A stretch of DNA of 64,000 nt, from the NCBI GenBank assembly GCA_038523925.1, contig JBCBIY010000002.1, positions 124,001 to 188,000 of the forward strand, written 5' to 3'. Position numbers and translations under genes: made by a program. Source of the DNA: JBCBWG01 sp038523925 (GTDB lineage Bacteria; Pseudomonadota; Alphaproteobacteria; Rhizobiales; Hyphomicrobiaceae). Each line of letters opens with the position of its first letter. Position 1 is the stretch's first letter. The notes below the pieces were generated by a model, which searched no databases, was not told the DNA's origin, and saw only the letters and a list, made by a program, of their open reading frames with translations. Positions 34,118 to 40,948 of this stretch are shown piece by piece.

Positions 34118-35044
34118 ATGAGCGGAGCGCGTGAGGTCCGGTGTCCGGACTGGATGCTGGAGAAGGCACGGCAGCAGGGCGGCAAACCGGTGCGGACCGG
34201 TGTCGTCAACGCGGTCAACGCCGTCGTCATGGAGAGCGCGCGCGATGCGGCGGCGGCCGGCGCGATTGAGCCCGTGCTGATTGGGGAAGCATCCGCGGTA
34301 AGCGCAGCCGCCGTTGCGGTCGGCTGGGACATCGGCGCCTACGAAGTGATCGACGCAGCCGGCGAAGAAGCCGCTGCGGCCGCCGGCGCAACCGCGGCCG
34401 GCGCGGGCAGGCTTGGCGCGCTTATGAAGGGGCACCTGCATACGGACATCTTTATGCGCGCCGTTCTAAACCGCGAGGCGGGCCTTCGCACCGGCGCACC
34501 GCTGACGCACGTGTTCCATCTGACGATGCCAGGCCAGGACCGCGCACTCATCCTCTCCGACTGCGCGCTCAATCCCGCGCCGGATGTCGAGGTCCGCAAG
34601 GCGATCATTAAGAATGCCGTCGCCGTTGCGCGCGCGACCGGCGTCGCCCGTCCGAAGGTCGCGCTCCTGTCTGCGACCGAAGTGATCAGCCCGCACATTC
34701 CTTCGACGGGTGAGAGCGAAGAGCTAGCCGCGTGGGCGGCGGTCAACATCAGTGACGCTGACGTGCAGGGCCCGCTCGCGATGGACCTTGCGGTCTCATT
34801 GGATGCTGCACGCGTGAAGGGGATTGACGGCCCCGTCGCCGGTGCAGCGGACGTGGTGGTCGTGCCCGAGATCGTCAGCGGCAACGCGCTCTACAAGGGC
34901 CTCGTCCACTTTGCCAGCGCGTGCGCGGCAGGCCTTGTCGTTGGCGCTAAGGTACCAATTATGCTCACAAGCCGCGCTGATCCCGCCGCCGCCCGCCTCG
35001 CGTCCGCAGCCCTGCTCGGTATCGTTGCGAACCAGAGCGCCTGA
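34118..35044 (+). CDS. Phosphate acetyl/butyryltransferase family protein
   Basis: 308 residues of the PTA_PTB fold (PF01515), about the length of phosphate butyryltransferase. TGESEELAAWAAVN, DGPVAGAADVVVVPEIVSGNALYKGL and the closing PIMLTSRADPAAARLAS are family signatures. It would interconvert acyl-CoA and acyl phosphate. No acetate or butyrate kinase and no enoyl-CoA hydratase domain is adjacent, so the pathway is unclear. ATG 34118 has AGGGGG eight bases upstream. Confidence 0.9.
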   Translation: MSGAREVRCPDWMLEKARQQGGKPVRTGVVNAVNAVVMESARDAAAAGAIEPVLIGEASAVSAAAVAVGWDIGAYEVIDAAGEEAAAAAGATAAGAGRLGALMKGHLHTDIFMRAVLNREAGLRTGAPLTHVFHLTMPGQDRALILSDCALNPAPDVEVRKAIIKNAVAVARATGVARPKVALLSATEVISPHIPSTGESEELAAWAAVNISDADVQGPLAMDLAVSLDAARVKGIDGPVAGAADVVVVPEIVSGNALYKGLVHFASACAAGLVVGAKVPIMLTSRADPAAARLASAALLGIVANQSA

Positions 35045-35060
35045 ACCACACAAACGAAGA

Positions 35061-35089
35061 AGGCCGGCACCGCAGCGCGGCACCGGCCT
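35061..35089. terminator. Hairpin between convergent PTA/PTB and Arg/Tyr-rich genes
   Basis: Outer arms AGGCCGG / CCGGCCT with an inner CCGC-AGC-GCGG stem, 16 bases after the PTA/PTB stop and between convergent genes. It could terminate both transcripts, although no T-tract follows. Confidence 0.45.
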
Positions 35090-35114
35090 CATCAGTCAAA
35101 TCGCCTGGGCCAAC

Positions 35115-35450
35115 TTAGAAGCTCAGGTAGACGCCGAACCGCGGCCGATGGCGACGGTAATAGCGGCGATAGTACCGGCGGCGTGGCCGGTAGTAGTAAC
35201 GCCGCGCCCGACGGTAACGGCGATAATAGCGCCGGCGTGGATAGTAGTAGCGCCGGTAATAGCGACGCCGGTAGGAGCGGCGATGTCTGTGCCGCCAGCG
35301 GCGGCGGTGGACTTTTTGGACACCGGCGGACTGGCCGATGTTGATCTTCGGCGTCGGCACCACTCCGGCTGTCGCCGAACCGGATGTCGCGAAAGCGCCG
35401 CCCAACGCCATCGCGATTGCTGCGACTGCAGCGAGAACAAGTCTGCGCAT
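35115..35450 (-). CDS. Exported Arg/Tyr-rich protein
   Basis: 111 residues from ATG 35450 (GGAGTAA upstream). A signal peptide (LAAVAAIAMALGGAFA, cleavage near GSATAG) is followed by a short linker. The last 64 residues then contain 31 arginines and 17 tyrosines in repeating patterns such as YYRRYRRARRYYY, ending FGVYLSF. Similar short basic exported proteins are common and unstudied in Hyphomicrobiales. The charge would favour binding to anionic lipopolysaccharide, teichoic-like polymers or nucleic acid; this is inference. It converges on the PTA/PTB gene. Confidence 0.82.
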   Translation of the reverse strand: MRRLVLAAVAAIAMALGGAFATSGSATAGVVPTPKINIGQSAGVQKVHRRRWRHRHRRSYRRRYYRRYYYPRRRYYRRYRRARRYYYRPRRRYYRRYYRRHRPRFGVYLSF

Positions 35451-35753
35451 GGGGTTACTCCGTTTCCTTGCGCCATCGGCCGAATGTGACCTCGGTCGGC
35501 CGATGATCTCAAAGGCTTTCACCTAGCGCTACCAACGGCGCCGCACCTCAGTTTGTTCGACCGGCGTCGACGGAGCACGCGAGAGACTGAGCCTGTTGAT
35601 AGTGGTGAATGTCTGTTCATGAATGCGCTATGAACACGCCAGACAGGGCGATGTGGCGCAGGCCAAGCAACGCCGTATGGCGGTGCGCGCATTGTCGGTT
35701 ATCCTAACCGCGCAATAAGACCCGCATGCGCACGAACCTAAGGACCCGAGACG
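35451..35753. promoter_or_regulatory. Divergent promoter region upstream of gcdH, with inverted repeats
   Basis: 303 bases between divergent starts. TGTTCAT-N9-ATGAACA lies at 35614-35636, which contains TTCA-N11-TGAA in the style of LysR-regulator boxes. CGGTTA-TCC-TAACCG lies at 35696-35710, 43 bases before gcdH. Glutaryl-CoA dehydrogenase genes are often controlled by a LysR-type regulator, but none is encoded nearby. No gene is visible in the region. Confidence 0.45.
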
Positions 35754-36968
35754 ATGCAAGACAGCTCGCCAGCGCTCAAAGCCGCCAGCCGCGGAGCCTT
35801 CGACTGGTCCGATCCGTTTCTGCTTGAAGATCAGCTCACGCAAGAAGAGCGGATGATCCGCGATACGGCGCGCGAGTATGCGCAATCAAAGCTGATGCCG
35901 CGCGTCACCGACGCCTACCTCAACGAAACCATCGATCGTTCGATTATCTCCGAGATGGGCGAAGTCGGACTGTTGGGCGTGACGATACCGGACGCCTACG
36001 GTGGGTCCGGTGCCGGCTACGTCGCATACGGCCTGGTCGCGCGCGAAATCGAACGCGTCGACAGCGGCTACCGCTCCATGAATTCCGTGCAGTCATCGCT
36101 CGTCATGTATCCGATCAATGCCTACGGCTCGGACGCGCAAAAAGAAAAGTACCTTCCAAAGCTCGTCACCGGCGAGTGGGTTGGCTGCTTCGGACTGACC
36201 GAAGCCGATGCCGGCTCTGATCCCGGAAGCATGACGACCCGCGCCGAGAAGGTCGCCGACGGCTACCGGCTCACCGGCGCCAAGATGTGGATCTCGAACG
36301 CGCCAATCGCCGATGTGTTTGTCGTCTGGGCCAAGAGCGCGGAACACGATAACCAGATCCGCGGATTCATCCTCGAGAAGGGCATGGCCGGGCTCACGAC
36401 ACCAAAGATCGGCGGCAAGCTTTCGCTGCGCACATCGCTGACCGGCGAGATCGTCATGGACGGCGTTGTGGTGCCGGAAGACAATCTGCTTCCGGGCGTC
36501 CAGGGGCTTAAGGGTCCGTTTGGTTGTCTCAACCGGGCCCGCTACGGGATCTCGTGGGGGACGATGGGTGCGGCAGAGGCCTGCTGGCACGCAGCCCGCC
36601 AGTACACGCTCGACCGGAAGCAGTTCGGCCGCCCGCTTGCCCAGACACAGCTCATCCAGAAGAAGCTCGCCGACATCCAGACCGAGATTGCGCTCGGCCT
36701 GCAAGCCTCACTGCGCGTCGGCCGCCTGATGGACGAGCAACGCTTCGCGCCCGAGATGATCTCAATCATCAAGCGCAACAACTGCGGCAAAGCGCTGGAT
36801 GTTGCGCGGCTCGCCCGAGACATGCACGGCGGCAACGGCATCCAGGCCGAGTATCATGTCATGCGCCACGCGCAGAACCTCGAGACGGTCAATACCTACG
36901 AGGGGACGCACGACGTCCACGCGCTCATCCTCGGCCGGGCGCAAACGGGTCTGCAGGCGTTCTTCTAG
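35754..36968 (+). CDS. gcdH: Glutaryl-CoA dehydrogenase
   Basis: A 404-residue acyl-CoA dehydrogenase closest to glutaryl-CoA dehydrogenase. The signature NTYEGTHDVHALILGRA contains the catalytic glutamate, and GLTEADAGSDPGSM and the arginine-containing DLARDMHGGNGI-like segment (residues around 350) are typical. It oxidises and decarboxylates glutaryl-CoA to crotonyl-CoA in lysine/tryptophan and aromatic degradation, using FAD and electron-transfer flavoprotein. AAGGA precedes the ATG. It stands alone; two inverted repeats lie upstream. Confidence 0.93.
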   Translation: MQDSSPALKAASRGAFDWSDPFLLEDQLTQEERMIRDTAREYAQSKLMPRVTDAYLNETIDRSIISEMGEVGLLGVTIPDAYGGSGAGYVAYGLVAREIERVDSGYRSMNSVQSSLVMYPINAYGSDAQKEKYLPKLVTGEWVGCFGLTEADAGSDPGSMTTRAEKVADGYRLTGAKMWISNAPIADVFVVWAKSAEHDNQIRGFILEKGMAGLTTPKIGGKLSLRTSLTGEIVMDGVVVPEDNLLPGVQGLKGPFGCLNRARYGISWGTMGAAEACWHAARQYTLDRKQFGRPLAQTQLIQKKLADIQTEIALGLQASLRVGRLMDEQRFAPEMISIIKRNNCGKALDVARLARDMHGGNGIQAEYHVMRHAQNLETVNTYEGTHDVHALILGRAQTGLQAFF

Positions 36969-37002
36969 GCGGCCTTCGAGACGGCGGAGCTGGCCGACAC
37001 CA

Positions 37003-37449
37003 TCAAGGGTAGCGCCGCTCGTGCGCCGACATGGCCTGCATGATGACATCGTCCTGACGGCCTGTCGCGATTGGCGCCCAGCGCTTTTGCGGCCGGCCTG
37101 CATCGAACCCGCCGTCATCATCGAACGATGCATCCTGAGGCGAGACCGGCGCGGACGGGCCGTAGTTTGGGCTAAACGGTTCGGTCGGGTCGTCTGCAAA
37201 TCGCTTCTTGCGGCGCAGCGGCGCGGTCTGCACAGGCAGGCCGTCGTCTTCCATCTCGGGCACGTGCGGCTTTTCCATCCGCGGCATGTGCGCGGGCTGC
37301 ACGTGCGACATTGAGCCATCGGCGACGGGACCGTTGTAGGTCCGCGTCTGCGCGCACGCTGCAAGCGCGAACGAGGCTCCGACTGCGACAAGAATTTTGA
37401 GGGAGAACGGCGCGGGCATAAAGCCGCCGCGCACAACGCGGTTCGACAT
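37003..37449 (-). CDS. Putative lipoprotein of unknown function
   Basis: 148 residues from ATG 37449 (GGAG upstream). A lipoprotein signal peptide ends in the lipobox ALAAC (AVGASFALAACAQTRTYNG), so the mature protein would be a membrane-anchored lipoprotein. The rest is Pro/Met/Asp-rich and probably disordered (SPNYGPSAPVSPQDASFDDD), without a recognised domain. It converges on gcdH with 34 bases between the stops. Confidence 0.75.
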   Translation of the reverse strand: MSNRVVRGGFMPAPFSLKILVAVGASFALAACAQTRTYNGPVADGSMSHVQPAHMPRMEKPHVPEMEDDGLPVQTAPLRRKKRFADDPTEPFSPNYGPSAPVSPQDASFDDDGGFDAGRPQKRWAPIATGRQDDVIMQAMSAHERRYP

Positions 37450-37654
37450 CTGGAAACTCCGGACTGGACAAACGCAACTGCCGGAAGTGTCCCTGAACAG
37501 GGTAAACAAATCGCAACCGCGTGTACCGATATCGCGCGCGCGGTCGCGGCTCAGGCGGAACGATCGCGGCGCGGCGCCGTTTGCCAACCGGGTTCCCGAT
37601 GACTAGTTTCCGGCCCGAGTTCACCAATTTCCATCAAAGGATCAGGAGCACGAC

Positions 37655-38254
37655 ATGGCCTTCTCCCTGCCAGACCTTCCCTACGCCTACGACGCGCTCG
37701 GGCCGCATATGTCGAAAGAAACGCTCGAGTTTCACCACGACAAACATCACCAAGCCTACGTCTCGACGGGCAACGACCTTGTGAAAGGTTCGGACTACGA
37801 AGGCATGAGCCTGACGAAGATCGTCAAGAAGGCCTACGCCGATAAGAACCAGGCGCTGATCAACCAGGTCGGCCAGCACTACAATCACGTCCACTTCTGG
37901 AATTGGATGAAGCCGAACGGCGGCGGCACAAGCCTGCCTGGCAACGTCGAGAAGCTCGTCAAAGACTATGGCGGCCTCGACAAGGTCCGCAGCGATTTCA
38001 TCGAGGCCGGCAAGACGCAGTTCGGCTCCGGCTGGGCCTGGCTTGCGGTCAAGGACGGCAAGCTTGAGGTCACCAAGACGCCGAACGGCGAAAATCCGCT
38101 GATGCACGGCGCTCAGCCGATCCTCGGTTGCGACGTCTGGGAGCACTCGTATTACATCGACTACCGCAACGCGCGGCCGAAGTACCTCGAGGCGTTCTTC
38201 GACAATCTCGTCAACTGGGAGTACGTCGACCAGATGGCTTCTGACGCGGTCTGA
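37655..38254 (+). CDS. sodB: Iron/manganese superoxide dismutase
   Basis: A 199-residue Fe/Mn superoxide dismutase. Metal ligands are in TLEFHHDKHHQAYV, the NHVHFW-type segment (YNHVHFWNWM) and DVWEHSYYIDYRNARP, matching the DVWEHAYY signature. It converts superoxide to hydrogen peroxide and oxygen in the cytoplasm. The overall pattern favours the iron form, but metal use cannot be settled by eye. GGAG precedes the ATG and a clear terminator follows. Confidence 0.95.
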   Translation: MAFSLPDLPYAYDALGPHMSKETLEFHHDKHHQAYVSTGNDLVKGSDYEGMSLTKIVKKAYADKNQALINQVGQHYNHVHFWNWMKPNGGGTSLPGNVEKLVKDYGGLDKVRSDFIEAGKTQFGSGWAWLAVKDGKLEVTKTPNGENPLMHGAQPILGCDVWEHSYYIDYRNARPKYLEAFFDNLVNWEYVDQMASDAV

Positions 38255-38284
38255 TCCTTCTGACTGCCTTAAATCACGTCTAGG

Positions 38285-38312
38285 AAGCCGGCGCGCGTCG
38301 CCGGCTTTTTTT
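38285..38312 (+). terminator. Rho-independent terminator after superoxide dismutase
   Basis: A nine-base perfect stem (AAGCCGGCG / CGCCGGCTT) with loop CGCGT, followed by a T-run, 30 bases after the stop. A clear intrinsic terminator. Confidence 0.93.
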
Positions 38313-38452
38313 GTGCGCGCTCATCCGGGTGAGGCGGCATCGCCGGAACCGCTGGATGCAGCGCTCCCACAAAGACGCCAGATCGAATTGGGTGAGCAGA
38401 TGCGGACCTGGACTGATCCAGCGCGCGTCGGAAATTTCGTGCGGGTTATCTC

Positions 38453-38782
38453 ATGCCGATCCTGACCGAGCTTGTTGTATCCATAGTTGGCGGCGTGCTC
38501 ACCGCCGTGATCCTGTCGATGTTTGCCCGCCGTCCGGCACCGGCGGAGCGGCCCGAGCGCCGGGTGAGACGCGAACGCCGGCGGGGCGGATTTCTGAGCG
38601 GCGTGTTTGGCTTCCTGCGAGTCCTGATTGCGGTCTCAGTTGGCCTGGTCGCCGCGATGGCCGGTGCGCGCTGGCTCATTCAGAACGGCATCATCCCGCG
38701 TGGCCTGCCATCGCGCCTCGGCGTTCTGGTCGCGACGACGCTTGTTGTCTGGATGCTGCTTGGCATGTTCCGCCGTCGCTGA
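38453..38782 (+). CDS. Hypothetical small membrane protein
   Basis: 109 residues with three hydrophobic segments (LTELVVSIVGGVLTAVIL, LIAVSVGLVAAMAGARWLI and LGVLVATTLVVWMLLGMF). They are separated by an Arg-rich, Pro-rich cytoplasmic loop (RRVRRERRRGGF). No family is recognised. It is followed by the operon of membrane protein, winged-helix regulator and prenyltransferase, 135 bases downstream, but the palindrome at 38885 suggests that operon has its own promoter. Confidence 0.65.
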   Translation: MPILTELVVSIVGGVLTAVILSMFARRPAPAERPERRVRRERRRGGFLSGVFGFLRVLIAVSVGLVAAMAGARWLIQNGIIPRGLPSRLGVLVATTLVVWMLLGMFRRR

Positions 38783-38884
38783 GCCGATGCGGTTCGCCAG
38801 GGCCTGGAGCGCCGGGGCCACATCGAGCGTCTTAACTTTCTCGACGAGAGGCTTGCCGCGGGGCCGTTGGTCAGCTACCTGTAG

Positions 38885-38899
38885 CTTTGCAATGCAAAG
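38885..38899. promoter_or_regulatory. Palindromic operator candidate, site 1
   Basis: CTTTGCAATGCAAAG, a 15-base palindrome symmetric about its central base, 18 bases before the start of the membrane protein gene. The same core (TTTGCAATGCAAA) recurs at 39944-39956. The operon encodes a winged-helix regulator, the obvious candidate to bind here. Confidence 0.65.
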
Positions 38900-38917
38900 T
38901 AATGGCTGAACTCACTG

Positions 38918-39544
38918 ATGCGCGACCTCGATAGAGCGCTGGGCGACATCACCGCAATTCGCGAGCAGATGGCGGCCGGCATGTTGTTTCGCGGCTTCGG
39001 CCCGCATGTGATCGCGGGGACGGGCCTGCTCGCGCTCCTGACAGCCATCGCCCAGTCGGCGTTCCCCACGACGCTCGCCACAGACACCGAAACACTGCTG
39101 ATCGGCTGGATCGCAATCGCGATCGTGTGCGCGGGGCTCGTAGGCATCGAGACCATCGCCCGGACGCGGCGCCATCACGCCGGCCTGGCAGACGCAATGC
39201 TGATGCAGGCGATCGAACAGTTTCTGCCAGCCGGTATCGCAGGCGCGGCGATCGGTGCGGTCCTCTACAGCCATGCACCGGACCTCATCTGGATGCTCCC
39301 CGGGATCTGGTCTGTGCTGGTCGCCCTCGGCATGTTCTCAGCGGCGCGAACCCTGCCGCCGGCCATCCGCCTTGTCGCGGCCTGGTATCTCATTGCAGGC
39401 GTCGGCGTGTTGCTCGTTGCCGCCGGCACGCGATCTGCGGGGCCGTGGTCGATGGGCATACCGTTCGTCGCCGGCCAGCTCGGCATGGCAGCCATCCTCT
39501 ATGTCGCATCGGCAGAGGAGCGCCGCGATGTCGAAAGCCTCTAA
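38918..39544 (+). CDS. Polytopic membrane protein in regulator/prenyltransferase operon
   Basis: 208 residues. A short N-terminal helix (DITAIREQMAAGMLFRGFGP) precedes about five or six membrane segments (VIAGTGLLALLTAIAQ; LIGWIAIAIVCAGLVGI; LVAAWYLIAGVGVLLVAAG; others). I do not recognise a characterised family, but this protein type recurs directly upstream of winged-helix regulators in alphaproteobacteria. It overlaps the regulator gene by 17 bases. A perfect palindrome lies just upstream, so it is probably the first gene of an autoregulated operon. Confidence 0.78.
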   Translation: MRDLDRALGDITAIREQMAAGMLFRGFGPHVIAGTGLLALLTAIAQSAFPTTLATDTETLLIGWIAIAIVCAGLVGIETIARTRRHHAGLADAMLMQAIEQFLPAGIAGAAIGAVLYSHAPDLIWMLPGIWSVLVALGMFSAARTLPPAIRLVAAWYLIAGVGVLLVAAGTRSAGPWSMGIPFVAGQLGMAAILYVASAEERRDVESL

Positions 39545-39920
39545 GCCCGAAGCGCCGTTCGCCTACGACGGGCTCGACCGCGTCATTCATGAAAAGGCGA
39601 GGCTCGGCGTTTTGACGTCGCTTGCGGGGCATCCCAAGGGCCTCGCGTTTGCCGATCTCAAAGCGCTGTGCGGCCTCACCGATGGCAACCTCAGCCGGCA
39701 TCTTGCTGTCCTAGAAGAGGCCGGTCTCGTTGCGATCACGAAGTCCTTTGCCGGCAAACGCCCGCTCACGACCTGTAAGATCACAGCCTCAGGCCGCAAA
39801 CGGTTCACCGCCTATCTCGACGTTCTGGAAACGGTCGTCCGGAACGCGGCGGAAGCGACCGATCGCGCGCCGGGCACTTCGCCGCTCGCGGCGCCTGTTC
39901 CCGCGAAAGGACCCCGCTGA
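39528..39920 (+). CDS. Winged-helix transcriptional regulator (HTH_34/MarR-like)
   Basis: 130 residues from ATG 39528 (GAGGAG upstream). The winged helix spans about residues 15-95: VIHEKARLGVLTSLAGHP, then the recognition helix region LTDGNLSRHLAVLEEAGLV and the wing KSFAGKRPLTTCKIT. This matches small one-domain regulators of the HTH_34 (PF13601) group. The Ala/Pro-rich tail is probably disordered. It is translationally coupled on both sides (17-base overlap before, one-base TGATG overlap after). Palindromes at 38885 and 39944 are likely targets. Confidence 0.88.
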   Translation: MSKASKPEAPFAYDGLDRVIHEKARLGVLTSLAGHPKGLAFADLKALCGLTDGNLSRHLAVLEEAGLVAITKSFAGKRPLTTCKITASGRKRFTAYLDVLETVVRNAAEATDRAPGTSPLAAPVPAKGPR

Positions 39921-40696
39921 TGCGGCCTCATTTGCCTAATGACTTTGCAATGCAAACTAGTTTCGAGGGTCACAACGCAGTCGAGCGACGGCCGCACGTC
40001 GCCATCATCATGGACGGCAACGGCCGCTGGGCAACCGGGCGCGGCCTACCGCGGGCCGCCGGTCATGCAGCGGGCGTCAGCGCCGTGCGCGAGGTCGTCG
40101 AAGCGGCGCCACGTTTCGGGGTCGGCACGCTGACGTTGTTTGCGTTCTCAGCCGACAACTGGAAACGGCCGGTCGCCGAGGTTGACGCGTTGTTCGGGCT
40201 TTTGCGCACCTACATGGCGCGCGAAGTTGGCAGGCTCGCTGATGCGGGCATCCGCTTGACAGCGATCGGCCGTCGCGACCGCCTGCCCGACGATGTTGTC
40301 GCCGCCGTGCGCCACGCCGAGGCCGTCACGCGGTCCGGCGACAAGCTGCACCTGCGGATCGCAATCGATTATTCGGCGCGCCATGCGATCCTGCAAGCCG
40401 CTGTGAACACAGACGGCGGCCTCACAGAAGACGCGATCAGCGCGGCGCTCGCGGGCCCGAACGAGCTGCCGCGCGACGTTGACCTGCTCATCCGCTGCGG
40501 CGGCGAACACCGCCTTTCCGACTTCATGCTCTGGGAGGCAGCCTACGCCGAACTCTACTTCACCGATGTCGCCTGGCCCGACTTCGGCGCCACCCAACTC
40601 GCAGCCGCGCTTGCCGCCTACGGGCGCCGCGAGCGCCGCTTCGGCGGCTTGCCCGATAACGCCACCCGCCGCACGCCCGCCGCCGCCATTGGGTGA
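39920..40696 (+). CDS. cis-Prenyltransferase, UppS paralogue
   Basis: A 258-residue polyprenyl diphosphate synthase. HVAIIMDGNGRWATGRG carries the catalytic aspartate, FAFSADNWKRP the second conserved block, and DLLIRCGGEHRLSDFMLWEAAYAEL the C-terminal signature. The last is altered from the usual RTGGEQRISN, hinting at a different chain length or substrate. It condenses isopentenyl diphosphate onto an allylic primer. It is not in the usual frr-cdsA-dxr context, so it is probably a second copy beside the housekeeping uppS. AAAGGA supports ATG 39920. An alternative ATG at 39950 lies inside the second palindrome. Confidence 0.88.
   Translation: MRPHLPNDFAMQTSFEGHNAVERRPHVAIIMDGNGRWATGRGLPRAAGHAAGVSAVREVVEAAPRFGVGTLTLFAFSADNWKRPVAEVDALFGLLRTYMAREVGRLADAGIRLTAIGRRDRLPDDVVAAVRHAEAVTRSGDKLHLRIAIDYSARHAILQAAVNTDGGLTEDAISAALAGPNELPRDVDLLIRCGGEHRLSDFMLWEAAYAELYFTDVAWPDFGATQLAAALAAYGRRERRFGGLPDNATRRTPAAAIG
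39944..39956. promoter_or_regulatory. Palindromic operator candidate, site 2 (inside prenyltransferase 5' end)
   Basis: TTTGCAATGCAAA, identical to the core of the site at 38885-38899; the 14 bases CTTTGCAATGCAAA are shared. It overlaps codons 9-13 of the prenyltransferase, about 25 bases into the gene. A regulator bound here could affect an internal promoter or act as a roadblock. Confidence 0.6.
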
Positions 40697-40856
40697 CGTA
40701 GCCCTCACCCAAGTCGTCTCCCGCAGTGTGGCCCGGTCCAGCCTACAGCCGCCGCGGACCGCCCCCCGCCACTTCCAGGGCGTAAGCCGCGCGCAAGATG
40801 GTGACGCCCGGCGTCACCGGATCGCGCGCTGCGGTGGGTCGCGGATTCAACGCGCC

Positions 40857-40948
40857 GTCGAGCGGCAGCGTGGACGGGCTAAAGAATGTCGAGCGGCAGC
40901 GTGGACGGGCCAAAGAATGACGAGCGGCAGCGTGGACGGGCTAAAGAT
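40857..40948 (-). repeat. Three 31-base tandem repeats at the 3' end of glcF
   Basis: Units begin at 40857, 40888 and 40919, each about 31 bases and nearly identical, containing GTCGAGCGGCAGCGTGGACG. Read on the minus strand, the first unit contains the glcF TAG stop (CTT TAG CCCGTCCACGCTGCCGC) and the others follow it. They resemble the repeats at 12249-12306 in sequence, position and orientation relative to the gene. The rest of the 40697-40940 gap shows nothing else. Confidence 0.85.

Noticed and set aside
33480..34169. Longer acetyltransferase starting at 34169
   Set aside because: The extra 48 residues are low-complexity and run into the leader of the divergent PTA/PTB gene. The GNAT domain begins after the GTG at 34025.
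40857..40948. CRISPR array
   Set aside because: Only three adjoining 31-base units with no unique spacers and no cas genes. It is a plain tandem repeat.
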